Part shown: positions 10,229 through 18,680 of the stretch, in pieces | How the letters are laid out: every line of letters begins with the position of its first letter | How positions within the stretch are numbered: the first letter of the stretch is position 1 | NCBI RefSeq assembly: GCF_000379605.1 | Contig: NZ_KB902702.1 | Coordinates: 146,921 to 210,920 of the forward strand | DNA length: 64,000 nt | Reading direction: 5' to 3' | Origin: Rhizobium giardinii bv. giardinii H152 | GTDB lineage: Bacteria; Pseudomonadota; Alphaproteobacteria; Rhizobiales; Rhizobiaceae | Translations under genes and position numbers: made by a program | The notes under the pieces: generated by a model | The model's database searches: none | What the model was told of the DNA's origin: nothing | Seen by the model: only the letters and a program-made list of their open reading frames with translations

Positions 10229-11356
10229 TCAGCTCCGGAATCTCGCCGGGCTGAATTGTTGCGGGTCGAGTGCCTGCACCTCGAAGCCTTCCGGTTGCGC
10301 GCCGCCGGTGAGGAGGCTTGCCGCCAAGGCGCCAAGGGCCGGTGAGGTCAGGATGCCGTAGCCGCCCTGGCCGGCCAGCCAGAAGAAATCCGGGCGATCG
10401 GCAGCAGGGCCGACAACCGGCAGCCTGTCGGGTGAAAAGCTGCGCATGCCGGCCCAGCTCTTGGCGACGCGGCGGACCGGGATGATGGTCGCTTCCTCGA
10501 CGTAATGCGCGGCCCAGGCGATGTCGATCTCCTCCGGTTGCACGTCGCTCGGTTCACACGGGGTTGCGTCGGCCGGCGAAGCCAAAAGCCGGCCGGCATC
10601 GGGCTTCATGTAGAAATCCTCGTCGATCTCGTTGATGGCCGGCAGGCACGATGTGTCGATCCCTTCGGGCAGGTCGACGGTAATGGCCGTGCGGCGGTGC
10701 GGGACGATACCGAGCGCCTTCACGCCGAAGATCTCCGCCATCGGATCGGCCCAGCCGCCCGCCGCGTCAACGGCGATCCTTGCCCGCACGGTGCCCGACG
10801 AGGTCTCGATCACCCAGGCGCTCCCGTCATGGCGCGCGGAAACGACATCGTGGCGCTCGCGGATTTCCGCACCGCAGCGCCGCGCGCCTTTGACATAGCC
10901 TTGCAGCAGGCTTTCGACCTCGATGTCCCAGAAGTTCGGATCGTAGAAGGCGGCGGCCGCATAACCGGGTTTCAGGATCGGCGCCCGCTGCAGCAATTCC
11001 TCCTCTTCAAGCGGTTCGAGTTCCGGCGTGAAGGCAAGGCCGGCGCGAAAAACCTCTGCCAGCCGCGCGGCCTTTTGCGCGTTGGCGACCATGACGCCAC
11101 CGCGCTGCGTCAGGAGCGGGATGTCGGAGAAGCCATCCGGCGGATTGTCGAAGAAGTCCTTGGCGATCGTTGCCAGCGCACAGACCTCATCCGCGTTGTA
11201 GCGCAGCACCAATTCGGCGGCAGAGCGGCCGGTGCTGTGATAGCCGAGCGCCGTTTCGCGCTCCAGAACAACGACCGAACGGTGCGGGCTGAGGAAATAG
11301 GCGAGCGACAAGCCGGCAATGCCGCCGCCGATGATCGCCACGTCGAAAGTCTGCAT
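10229..11356 (-). CDS. FAD-dependent D-amino-acid dehydrogenase, DauA (D-arginine/D-lysine dehydrogenase)-like
   Basis: 375-residue flavoprotein of the DadA/DAO superfamily. The N-terminal dinucleotide fold IIGGGIAGLSLAYFLS is followed by VVLERE, then GYHSTGRSAAELV, a stretch very like that of Pseudomonas D-arginine dehydrogenase DauA. FAD contacts recur at the C-terminus (FFWLAGQGGYGILTSPALG). DauA oxidises basic D-amino acids to 2-oxo acids. With glutarate and 5-aminovalerate genes next door, D-lysine is a reasonable substrate, but this is inference. No signal peptide, so it is cytoplasmic or membrane-associated. It runs in the same direction as the LysR gene but 150 bp away, with its own inverted repeat in between. 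Confidence 0.78.
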   Translation of the reverse strand: MQTFDVAIIGGGIAGLSLAYFLSPHRSVVVLERETALGYHSTGRSAAELVLRYNADEVCALATIAKDFFDNPPDGFSDIPLLTQRGGVMVANAQKAARLAEVFRAGLAFTPELEPLEEEELLQRAPILKPGYAAAAFYDPNFWDIEVESLLQGYVKGARRCGAEIRERHDVVSARHDGSAWVIETSSGTVRARIAVDAAGGWADPMAEIFGVKALGIVPHRRTAITVDLPEGIDTSCLPAINEIDEDFYMKPDAGRLLASPADATPCEPSDVQPEEIDIAWAAHYVEEATIIPVRRVAKSWAGMRSFSPDRLPVVGPAADRPDFFWLAGQGGYGILTSPALGALAASLLTGGAQPEGFEVQALDPQQFSPARFRS

Positions 11357-11468
11357 TGGATGTGCTCCGCCCCTTGATCGGCGCAGCTATCCGGAAGCGT
11401 TCTCTGCCGGCTGTTATTTCGCGCCTCGTGGTGCGAAGACCTTATGGGTGTGGTCACCGCCGTTCAAA

Positions 11469-11494
11469 TTTATAGTGGCAAAGGTGGCTATAAA
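11469..11494. promoter_or_regulatory. Inverted repeat upstream of DauA-like gene
   Basis: TTTATAG and CTATAAA arms are perfect complements separated by 12 bases, about 115 bp before the start of the dehydrogenase gene and within the spacer after the LysR gene. The arms are AT-rich against a GC-rich background, which suits a promoter-proximal operator. Confidence 0.4.
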
Positions 11495-11505
11495 ATTCAT
11501 TGATG

Positions 11506-12447
11506 CTATGCGCTGTGATCCAGCGGCTCGACGTCCTCGACATATTTGAGAAAGGCCGCCTCGGCCGGGTTGAGGATGGCATTGGGATTCGAAATGCGGA
11601 AAACATCCGTCGTCGGCAGCCGATCGTAGGGCGGCAACTGCCAGAGTTCGCCGGCCGCCAGTCCCGCCGCTGCCAAGTGGTTCGGCAGCATGCCGATGCC
11701 GATATTGGCGACGATCAAGCGCACGACCTCCTCGACATTGCTGGAGACGGCACGAACCTGCTGGCCGAAGGAGCCGATGGCGCGCACGGCCGTCACCGCG
11801 TTCATATGCTGTCCGCCGAGAATATCGGCGGTGAAGGCGACATAGGGATCGCCGCGCAGGCAGTCGAGCGTCGCGCCCTTGACGCCGAACAGCCTGTGGC
11901 CGCGTCCGCAATAGAGGGCATATTGCTCGCGGATGTGGAGAGCCTTGGCGAGACCGTCGGGGATATTGCCGTCGCAGAGGCCCATGGTCGCGATGCTGCG
12001 CTCCACCGATCTGATGACGCTGACGGTGGTCTCGATCGTAATGCTGATCGTCACCTTCGGATGCAGCCGAAAGAAACCTTCGAGATGCCGGTCCCAGGCG
12101 GGGTTGTGCGCATGGCTGACCGAATGGATGCTGACATGGCCCGTCACGTCCTCGCCTGCGGTTTCGAGGGTGTTGGGCAGCCGGACAACGGCGGCGAAGA
12201 TATCGCGACATTGGCGATGCAGTCTTTCGCCGGCTTCGGTGAGGTCGAAACGCCCGGGGCGACGGTCGATCAGCTTCTGGCCGACGGTCTGTTCCAGTCG
12301 TTTCAGCGCCATGCTGACGGCAGGCTGTTGCAGGAGCAGCCGGTTGGCCGCTGCCGTGATGCTGCCCTCCTCGACCAGCACGACGAAGGTGCGCAAGAGA
12401 TTCCAGTCGAGGTTATGAGCGAAGCGTTCCAGGCGATTGTCAGGCAT
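11506..12447 (-). CDS. LysR-family regulator, GcdR-like
   Basis: 313 residues. The N-terminal winged helix-turn-helix (LRTFVVLVEEGSITAAANRL, then QPAVSMALKRLE) is typical of LysR proteins, followed by the ligand-binding domain. Transcribed divergently from glutaryl-CoA dehydrogenase across 161 bp. In Pseudomonas the LysR protein GcdR, placed the same way, activates gcdHG when glutarate is present, so the same job is likely here. Start at ATG 12447; ATG 12471 is in frame and cannot be excluded. The spacer should contain the operator; I see no clear T-N11-A dyad that stands out from background. Confidence 0.82.
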   Translation of the reverse strand: MPDNRLERFAHNLDWNLLRTFVVLVEEGSITAAANRLLLQQPAVSMALKRLEQTVGQKLIDRRPGRFDLTEAGERLHRQCRDIFAAVVRLPNTLETAGEDVTGHVSIHSVSHAHNPAWDRHLEGFFRLHPKVTISITIETTVSVIRSVERSIATMGLCDGNIPDGLAKALHIREQYALYCGRGHRLFGVKGATLDCLRGDPYVAFTADILGGQHMNAVTAVRAIGSFGQQVRAVSSNVEEVVRLIVANIGIGMLPNHLAAAGLAAGELWQLPPYDRLPTTDVFRISNPNAILNPAEAAFLKYVEDVEPLDHSA

Positions 12448-12608
12448 GGCTTGTCCAGCACGGTGGTTCATCGACGATAGCCCCGTAATCCGGGACGGCA
12501 AGGCCGGCGGCATTCCGGCAGCGCATGAGGCAGTGCGGCATTTTCGTTTGTATCGTTCCGTCTGGCTTGCCATAACCGTTTCAAGAAGGAAAGCGAAGGG
12601 AGGACGGC

Positions 12609-13793
12609 ATGGCTAGACAGGAATTCCAATGGGATGATCCCTTTCTGCTGGAGGAGCAGCTTTCCGAAGACGAGCGGATGATCCGCGATACGGCGCGCGC
12701 CTACGCCCAGGAAAAGCTGCAGCCGCGCGTGATCGAGGCCTATCGCAATGAAGCGACCGATCCTTCGATCTTCCGCGAGATGGGCGAACTCGGCCTGCTC
12801 GGCGTCACCGTGCCGGATACCTATGGCGGCGTCGGTGCCTCCTATGTCGCCTACGGCCTGGTTGCCCGCGAAGTCGAACGGGTCGATTCCGGTTATCGCT
12901 CGATGATGAGCGTGCAGTCCTCTCTGGTGATCTATCCGATCCACGCCTATGGCTCCGAGGCACAGCGCCAAAAGTATCTGCCGAAGCTGATCAGCGGCGA
13001 ATGGATCGGTTGCTTCGGCCTGACCGAGCCGGATGCCGGTTCCGATCCGGGCGGCATGAAGACGCGGGCGGTGAAGACCGAGGGCGGTTACCGGCTCATT
13101 GGCTCGAAGATGTGGATCTCCAACGCACCGATCGCCGACGTCTTCGTCGTCTGGGCGAAATCCGAGGCGCATGGCAATGCCATTCGCGGCTTCGTGCTGG
13201 AAAAGGGCACGAAGGGACTGAGTGCGCCGAAGATTGGCGGCAAGCTGTCGCTGCGCGCCTCGATCACCGGCGAAATCGTGCTCGACAATGTCGAGGTCGG
13301 CGAGGACGCGCTGCTGCCGGAGGTCGAGGGGCTGAAAGGGCCGTTCGGCTGCCTCAATCGCGCCCGCTACGGCATTTCCTGGGGCGTGCTCGGCTCGGCG
13401 GAATTCTGCTGGCATGCGGCGCGGCAATATGGCCTCGACCGCAAGCAGTTCGGCCGGCCGCTGGCGCAGACGCAGCTTTTCCAGAAGAAGCTTGCCGACA
13501 TGCAGACGGAAATCGCCCTTGGACTTCAGGCGTCGCTGCGGGTTGGCCAGTTGATGGATGCCGGCCGCATGGCGCCGGAGATGATCTCGATCGTCAAGCG
13601 CAACAATTGCGGCAAGGCGCTGGATATCGCCCGCGCGGCCCGCGACATGCATGGCGGTAACGGCATTTCCGAGGAGTATCAGGTGATGCGCCACATGGTG
13701 AACCTGGAAACGGTCAATACCTATGAAGGCACCCACGACGTGCATGCCCTGATCCTCGGCCGCGCCCAGACCGGGCTGCAGGCCTTCTTCTGA
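12609..13793 (+). CDS. gcdH: Glutaryl-CoA dehydrogenase
   Basis: 394 residues, an acyl-CoA dehydrogenase that oxidises and decarboxylates glutaryl-CoA to crotonyl-CoA. Family motifs include [17 protein letters not shown] and [18 protein letters not shown]. The glutaryl-specific region is [19 protein letters not shown] and the catalytic glutamate sits in [19 protein letters not shown]. The whole length agrees with bacterial GcdH. ATG at 12609 follows a GGGAGG ribosome site. A CoA-transferase gene follows within eight bases, giving the gcdHG order known from glutarate catabolism. Confidence 0.93.
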   Translation: MARQEFQWDDPFLLEEQLSEDERMIRDTARAYAQEKLQPRVIEAYRNEATDPSIFREMGELGLLGVTVPDTYGGVGASYVAYGLVAREVERVDSGYRSMMSVQSSLVIYPIHAYGSEAQRQKYLPKLISGEWIGCFGLTEPDAGSDPGGMKTRAVKTEGGYRLIGSKMWISNAPIADVFVVWAKSEAHGNAIRGFVLEKGTKGLSAPKIGGKLSLRASITGEIVLDNVEVGEDALLPEVEGLKGPFGCLNRARYGISWGVLGSAEFCWHAARQYGLDRKQFGRPLAQTQLFQKKLADMQTEIALGLQASLRVGQLMDAGRMAPEMISIVKRNNCGKALDIARAARDMHGGNGISEEYQVMRHMVNLETVNTYEGTHDVHALILGRAQTGLQAFF

Positions 13794-13801
13794 GTGCCGT
13801 G

Positions 13802-14986
13802 ATGGAAACGCCGCTCAAGGGACTGAAGGTTCTCGAACTCGCCCGCATCCTCGCCGGGCCGTGGATCGGCCAGACCCTCGCCGATCTCGGCGCCGACGTC
13901 ATCAAGGTGGAAAGCCCGGCCGGCGATGATACCCGTACCTGGGGGCCGCCCTTCGTCGAGGGCGATGGCGGCGACCATCTGGATGCCGCCTATTTCCACG
14001 CCTGCAACCGCGGCAAGCGGTCGGTCGTCCTCGACTTCACCACCGAGGAGGGGCAGGAGGCGGTGCGCCGCCTGGCAGCGCAATCGGATGTGCTTCTGGA
14101 GAATTTCAAGGTCGGCGGCCTTTCGAAATACGGTCTCGACTATGAAAGCCTGAAGAAGATCAACCCGCGGCTGATCTACTGTTCGGTCACCGGCTTCGGC
14201 CAGGACGGGCCCTATGCGCACCGCGCCGGCTACGACTTCATCATCCAGGGGATGAGCGGCATCATGGACCTGACCGGTGATCCGCAAGGGGAGCCGCAGA
14301 AGATCGGTGTCGCCTTTGCCGATATCTTCACCGGGCTCTACGGCGTCATTGCCGTCCAGGCGGCGCTTCACATGCGCGAGCGGACCGGTGTTGGCCAGCA
14401 GATCGACATGGCGCTGTTCGACAGCATGACCGGCGTGCTGGCCAACCAGGCACTGAATTTCCTCGTCTCCGGAAAATCGCCCCGCCGCCTCGGCAATGCG
14501 CATCCGAACATCGCGCCCTATCAGGTCTTCCCGGTCTCCGACGGTCACCTGATCGTCGCCGTCGGCAACGACCGGCAATTCGTCAAGTTCTGCCAGCTGC
14601 TGGGGGTGGATGAACTGGCGACCGATCAGCGGTACCTGACCAATGCGACCCGCGTAAAGCACCGCGACACGTTGACGCCGGAGCTCGCGGCGCGGACGGC
14701 AACGTTCAGCCGCGATGACCTGCTTGCGAAGCTCGAAGCGGCCGGTGTTCCCGGCGGGCCGATCAATACCGTGTCGGATGTCTTTTCCGATCCGCAGATC
14801 ATCCATCGCGGGATGCGGATCGACACCCCGCACACCGGAGCCGCCTCGGGAACGGCGCCGGGCGTGCGTACGCCCATCACGTTTTCAGCGGCAGACCTCG
14901 CGCTGGATCACGGCGCTCCACGGCTGGGCGAGCATACGCAGGAGGTCCTGGCAGAGATCGGGATGCGGCCGGACGCATTCAACTAG
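13802..14986 (+). CDS. gcdG: CaiB/BaiF family CoA transferase, glutarate-CoA transferase GcdG-like
   Basis: 394 residues of the family III CoA transferases. Visible are LKVLELARILAGPWIGQTLADLGADVIKVE at the N-terminus (in two conserved blocks), NRGKRSVVLDF, and GYDFIIQGMSGIMDLTGDP with the catalytic aspartate region QQIDMALFDSMTGVLANQ. Placed directly after gcdH, so it most likely activates glutarate to glutaryl-CoA using succinyl-CoA. A GTG at 13799 immediately precedes the ATG and is an equally possible start. Ribosome site is weak, suggesting coupling to gcdH translation. Confidence 0.83.
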   Translation: METPLKGLKVLELARILAGPWIGQTLADLGADVIKVESPAGDDTRTWGPPFVEGDGGDHLDAAYFHACNRGKRSVVLDFTTEEGQEAVRRLAAQSDVLLENFKVGGLSKYGLDYESLKKINPRLIYCSVTGFGQDGPYAHRAGYDFIIQGMSGIMDLTGDPQGEPQKIGVAFADIFTGLYGVIAVQAALHMRERTGVGQQIDMALFDSMTGVLANQALNFLVSGKSPRRLGNAHPNIAPYQVFPVSDGHLIVAVGNDRQFVKFCQLLGVDELATDQRYLTNATRVKHRDTLTPELAARTATFSRDDLLAKLEAAGVPGGPINTVSDVFSDPQIIHRGMRIDTPHTGAASGTAPGVRTPITFSAADLALDHGAPRLGEHTQEVLAEIGMRPDAFN

Positions 14987-15030
14987 GGATTGTTCGGTGG
15001 TAGACTGCGTCTCTTTTTGGGGATTGGCTT

Positions 15031-15237
15031 ATGCGGATTACAGTCGTTCTGGACGATGAAATATTTGCCATGGCGCAGGCCTACACAGGATTTGCGAAGA
15101 AATCGGCGGTCATCTGGCACGCGTTGAAATCACTCATACAGCATGAAGCCTCAACGAGGTTGGCGGAGCTTGGCGGCAGCCAACCGGATGTGGAATATAT
15201 TCCGAGGCGACGCCCCTGGACCGACGAGGACACTTGA
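15031..15237 (+). CDS. VapB-type antitoxin without toxin gene
   Basis: 68 residues. MRITVVLDDE at the N-terminus, followed by KSAVIWHALKSLI and the C-terminal tail LAELGGSQPDVEYIPRRRPW, match the short VapB antitoxins in which a ribbon-helix-helix-like DNA-binding part is followed by a toxin-wrapping tail. In such modules vapC normally overlaps or follows at once. Here only 28 bases remain before the stop of the convergent gabD, and no PIN-domain frame is present. Either an orphan remnant or a protein acting on a distant toxin. Antitoxin assignment rests on pattern resemblance. Confidence 0.65.
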   Translation: MRITVVLDDEIFAMAQAYTGFAKKSAVIWHALKSLIQHEASTRLAELGGSQPDVEYIPRRRPWTDEDT

Positions 15238-15265
15238 TTGTGACCACCCCAAATGTGCGGCCGCC

Positions 15266-16723
15266 TCAAATATTCCCCATGCAGAGATACTTCATCTCCA
15301 GATAATCCTCCGCGCCATGGCGGGAGCCTTCGCGGCCGATGCCGGATTGCTTGAGGCCGCCGAAAGGGGCGGCTTCGGAAGACATGCGACCGGTATTGAT
15401 GCCGATCATGCCGTATTCCAGCGCTTCGGCCACACGCCAGACCTTTTTCAGTTCGGTTGCGTAGAAATAGGCGGCAAGACCGTAGATCGTGTCGTTGGCC
15501 TGCAGGATGACGTCTTCCATCGTCTCGAAGCGGATGATCGGCGCCACAGGCCCGAAGGTTTCGTCGCAGGCGACCAGCATGCTCTTGTCGACATTGGAAA
15601 GCACGGTCGGCTCGAAGAAGGCGCCGGAGACGCGCTTTCCGCCGCACAGAAGCAATGCACCCTTCGCGGTCGCATCGTTCACATGCGCCTCGACCTTCTC
15701 GATCGCCCGGTCGTCGATCAGCGGGCCGATCGCGACGCCGGACGAAAAGCCGTCGCCAACCGAAAGCTTGCCGACCTGCGCCGCCAGCTTGCGGGCAAAT
15801 TCGTCATGAACGCCGCTCTGCACGTAGATCCGGTTCGCCGAGGTGCAGGTCTGGCCGGCATTGCGATATTTCGCCTGGATGGCGCCGTCGACGGCGGCAT
15901 CGATATCCGCGTCGTCGAAGACGATGAAGGGCGCGCTGCCGCCGAGCTCGAGGCTGATTTTCTTGATCTGGTCGGAGCATTGCCGCATCAGGATGCGGCC
16001 GACCTCTGTCGAGCCGGTGAAGCTGATCTTGCGCACCCTGGGATTGGCGCAGAGTTCGCGGCCGATCGCGTCGCCTTGCGAAGCGAGGATGAGGTTGAAG
16101 ACGCCCTTCGGAAAACCGGCGCGGATCGCCAGCGCGTGCATGGCAAGCGCAATGAGCGGCGTCTGTTCGGCGGGCTTGAGAATGACCGTGCAGCCGACGG
16201 CAAGCGCCGGCGATATCTTGCGCGCGACCATCGAGGCCGGAAAGTTCCAGGGCGTGATCGTGCCGACGACCCCGACTGGCTGCTTGATCACCAGCATGCG
16301 GCGGTCGGTCGAGGGGGCGGGAATAGTCTCGCCGTAGATGCGCTTGGCTTCTTCAGCATACCATTCGATATAGGCGGCCGCGTGCTGCAGTTCGGAACGG
16401 GATTCGGGCAGCGGCTTGCCCATTTCCGCGGTCAGGATTGCGGAGAGATCATCGAGATGGGCAATGACGAGATCATGCCAGCGGCGAAGAATCGCGCTAC
16501 GGTCGCCGGCCGGGCGTTCCGCCCAGGGAAACTGTGCCGCATAGGCCGCATCGATCGCGGTTCGTGTTTCCGCCACGCCCATATCGGGCAAGGTCGCGAG
16601 CAGCGCGCCGTTGGACGGATTATGCACGTCGAAGGTCTTTGTCGTGGCCGCTCCGGCCGCGCCGACCAGCCCGAGCAGATGCGGCTCCTTCACATGGGCG
16701 ATCAGCGTCTCGGTAAAGATCAT
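15266..16723 (-). CDS. gabD: NAD(P)-dependent succinate/glutarate semialdehyde dehydrogenase
   Basis: 485 residues of the aldehyde dehydrogenase family. It contains the cofactor-binding TPWNFPASMVARK, FTGSTEVGR, the general base in SLELGGSAPF and the nucleophile cysteine in NAGQTCTSANRIYV, as in GabD/DavD. It oxidises succinate semialdehyde or its five-carbon homologue glutarate semialdehyde to the acid. In this neighbourhood, next to a transaminase and gcdHG, the five-carbon role (DavD) is attractive: glutarate semialdehyde to glutarate. ATG at 16723 was preferred over an in-frame GTG at 16745-16747. A hairpin lies between gabT and this gene. Confidence 0.88.
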   Translation of the reverse strand: MIFTETLIAHVKEPHLLGLVGAAGAATTKTFDVHNPSNGALLATLPDMGVAETRTAIDAAYAAQFPWAERPAGDRSAILRRWHDLVIAHLDDLSAILTAEMGKPLPESRSELQHAAAYIEWYAEEAKRIYGETIPAPSTDRRMLVIKQPVGVVGTITPWNFPASMVARKISPALAVGCTVILKPAEQTPLIALAMHALAIRAGFPKGVFNLILASQGDAIGRELCANPRVRKISFTGSTEVGRILMRQCSDQIKKISLELGGSAPFIVFDDADIDAAVDGAIQAKYRNAGQTCTSANRIYVQSGVHDEFARKLAAQVGKLSVGDGFSSGVAIGPLIDDRAIEKVEAHVNDATAKGALLLCGGKRVSGAFFEPTVLSNVDKSMLVACDETFGPVAPIIRFETMEDVILQANDTIYGLAAYFYATELKKVWRVAEALEYGMIGINTGRMSSEAAPFGGLKQSGIGREGSRHGAEDYLEMKYLCMGNI

Positions 16724-16819
16724 CGGTGGTTCTTTCTGGCGGTCCACCCATCAAGGGCGCGGGGCGGCATATGTCGTCGCGGGACGATGCCGATAGCCGA
16801 TAAACGCGGCTTGGTCCAC

Positions 16820-16844
16820 CGGGCAGCGGCAGAACGGCTGCCCG
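16820..16844 (-). promoter_or_regulatory. Hairpin between gabT and gabD
   Basis: CGGGCAGC and GCTGCCCG form an 8-bp stem around a nine-base loop, 25 bases after the gabT stop. No U run follows on the minus strand, so partial attenuation or transcript protection is likelier than full termination. Confidence 0.4.
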
Positions 16845-16868
16845 ATGGGATTTTCACTAATGTCCGGG

Positions 16869-18146
16869 TCAGGCTCGCGCTGCCATGATCGACGCTTCGA
16901 GGATGTCGAGCGCCTCGGCGAAGACATCGTCCTGGATGGTGATGGGCGCGAGGAAACGGATGACATTGCCGTGGACGCCGCAGGTCAAGAGGATCAGTCC
17001 CTTTTCCAGGGCGATCAGGCGCACCCGGTTGGCGAAATCCGCGCTCGGGAGGTTGGTCTTCACGTCGTTGAACTCGACGGCGTTCATGAAGCCCGGGCCG
17101 CGGATGTCGACGATTTCCGGGGCTTGTTCGCGGATGGCGGCGAGGCGCTGCTTGAGGCGGCTGCCGAGCTGCTCGGCGCGCTCGCAGAGCTTTTCGTCCT
17201 CGATCACATCGAGAACGGCGTGCGCGGCCGCAATGCCGATCGGATTGCCGCCATAGGTGCCGCCGAGCCCGCCCGGTGCGGGCGCATCCATGATTTCCGC
17301 GCGGCCGGTGACCGCAGCAAGCGGAAAGCCGCCGGCAAGGCTCTTTGCCATGGTCATCAGGTCGGGCGCCACGTCATGGTGCTCCATGGCAAACAGCTTG
17401 CCGGTGCGGGCAAAGCCGGTCTGCACTTCGTCGGCGATCAGGAGAATGCCGTGCTGGTCGCAGATCTCGCGGAGGGCGCGCATGAAGGCTGCGGGCGCTG
17501 GATAGAACCCGCCTTCGCCCTGGACAGGCTCGAGGATGATGGCGGCGACGCGGCCCGGATCGACATCGGCGGCGAACAGCTTCTTCAGGGCGGCAATCGA
17601 CTGCTCGACGCTGACGCCGTGCAGCTCGATCGGGAAGGGGGCGTGGAAGACATCGCCGGGCATTGCGCCGAAGCCGACCTTGTAGGGCACGACCTTGCCG
17701 GTCAGCGCCATGCCCATGAAGGTGCGGCCATGGAAGCCGCCGCCAAAGGCGATGATGGCCTGGCGGCCTGTCGCGGCGCGGGCGATCTTGACGGCATTTT
17801 CGACGGCTTCCGCACCGGTGGTGACGAAAATCGTCTTCTTGGCGAAATTGCCGGGGGTCAGCGTGTTCAGGCGCTCGGCGAGGTGAACGTAGCTCTCGTA
17901 GGGTACGACCTGATGGCAGGTATGGGTGAAGCGGTCGATCTGCGCCTTGACGGCCTCGACGATGCGGGGATGACGGTGGCCGGTGTTGACCACGGCGATG
18001 CCGGCGGCAAAATCGATATAGCGATTGCCTTCCTTGTCCCAGATTTCGGAATTTTCCGCCCGGTCCGCGTAAATCTGCGTGGTCATGCCTACGCCGCGGG
18101 AAATGGCTGCATTCTTGCGATCGGTCAAACTGGTCACGGTCGTCAT
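16869..18146 (-). CDS. gabT: 4-aminobutyrate/5-aminovalerate transaminase
   Basis: 425-residue class III PLP aminotransferase. Motifs: FVTTGAEAVENAVKIAR, FGGGFHGRTFMGMALTGK, LLIADEVQTGFARTGK with the PLP-ring aspartate, and the Schiff-base lysine in DLMTMAKSLAGGFPLAAVTGR. GabT and DavT are the same family: they move the amino group of GABA or 5-aminovalerate to 2-oxoglutarate. The pairing with gabD and nearby gcdHG supports use in 5-aminovalerate (lysine) breakdown as well as GABA use. ATG at 18146 follows CTCAGG; the much longer in-frame extension beyond 18200 would run over the operator cluster and the antitoxin gene and is rejected. Confidence 0.9.
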   Translation of the reverse strand: MTTVTSLTDRKNAAISRGVGMTTQIYADRAENSEIWDKEGNRYIDFAAGIAVVNTGHRHPRIVEAVKAQIDRFTHTCHQVVPYESYVHLAERLNTLTPGNFAKKTIFVTTGAEAVENAVKIARAATGRQAIIAFGGGFHGRTFMGMALTGKVVPYKVGFGAMPGDVFHAPFPIELHGVSVEQSIAALKKLFAADVDPGRVAAIILEPVQGEGGFYPAPAAFMRALREICDQHGILLIADEVQTGFARTGKLFAMEHHDVAPDLMTMAKSLAGGFPLAAVTGRAEIMDAPAPGGLGGTYGGNPIGIAAAHAVLDVIEDEKLCERAEQLGSRLKQRLAAIREQAPEIVDIRGPGFMNAVEFNDVKTNLPSADFANRVRLIALEKGLILLTCGVHGNVIRFLAPITIQDDVFAEALDILEASIMAARA

Positions 18147-18164
18147 CCTGAGGTGAGAGGAATA

Positions 18165-18202
18165 ATTTGCAAATCCTACATTTTTTCTGTAAGTTTGCAA
18201 AT
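18165..18202. promoter_or_regulatory. Twin TTTGCAAA palindromes in front of gabT
   Basis: The 8-bp palindrome TTTGCAAA occurs twice (18166-18173 and 18194-18201), exactly 28 bp apart, within an AT-rich patch 20-55 bp before the gabT start. This is the expected promoter position. Spacing and symmetry point to a cooperatively bound operator. Confidence 0.5.
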
Positions 18203-18213
18203 TAAATATGGTG

Positions 18214-18236
18214 ATCACAAATACACCGTTTGTGAT
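18214..18236. promoter_or_regulatory. Perfect inverted repeat ATCACAAA-N7-TTTGTGAT upstream of gabT
   Basis: Eight-base arms, fully complementary, seven-base spacer, placed 68-90 bp before gabT and about 165 bp before the RelB-like gene. It has the size of a dimer operator (CRP/FNR or GntR-like spacing). Together with the twin TTTGCAAA sites it makes the gabT / relB-like spacer unusually rich in dyads. Confidence 0.5.
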
Positions 18237-18401
18237 GCTTTTTCTTGTCACCCGGCGGCATGTGTGGCTACATTGATGCTTGGAGCATTGGACGGATATT
18301 TTTCTGATAGTTCGAACACTTAGAATTTTCGCAATGATGGCCGAGTGGCCTGTTTTCGGGGTTCGCGCCGCATCAGTGTAACGCGTAGCAATAGGAGAAT
18401 G

Positions 18402-18653
18402 ATGCCGATGACTGCTGATGCCATTATCCGTGCCCGCATCGATTCCGCAACGAAGCAGAAGGCGATTGCGGCGCTGGACGCCATGGGCCTTTCGGTTTCC
18501 GACGCAATTCGTCTCCTGATGCTGCGCATTGCCGAGGAAAAGCGCCTGCCGTTCGAACTTAAGGTGCCGAATGGCGATCCGGTGCAGGCCGGCGAGCGCG
18601 GCTCTCGCCATCTGGACAGCGGCGAAGATCTGTTTCGCGATCTGGAACATTGA
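18402..18653 (+). CDS. RelB/DinJ-type antitoxin without toxin gene
   Basis: About 83 residues. The ribbon-helix-helix pattern ADAIIRARIDSATKQKAIA, then LDAMGLSVSDAIRLLMLRIAEEKRLPFEL, is the hallmark of RelB/DinJ antitoxins, including the LPFEL turn after the DNA-binding fold. An AGGAG site at 18393-18397 serves ATG 18402 (or 18399 or 18408 in the same frame). A RelE/YafQ-type toxin gene would be expected to overlap its end, but the next gene, 27 bp on, is a transcription factor. So it is an orphan, possibly recruited as a simple DNA-binding protein. Confidence 0.72.
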   Translation: MPMTADAIIRARIDSATKQKAIAALDAMGLSVSDAIRLLMLRIAEEKRLPFELKVPNGDPVQAGERGSRHLDSGEDLFRDLEH

Positions 18654-18680
18654 CGGCATGAGAATTCCCAGTGGTGGCCC

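Noticed and set aside
15238..15265. Remnant of a vapC toxin after the VapB-like gene
   Set aside because: TTGATTGTGACC could be read as the first residues of a VapC, but the frame soon stops and has no PIN-domain acidic residues; 28 bases are too few to call a pseudogene.
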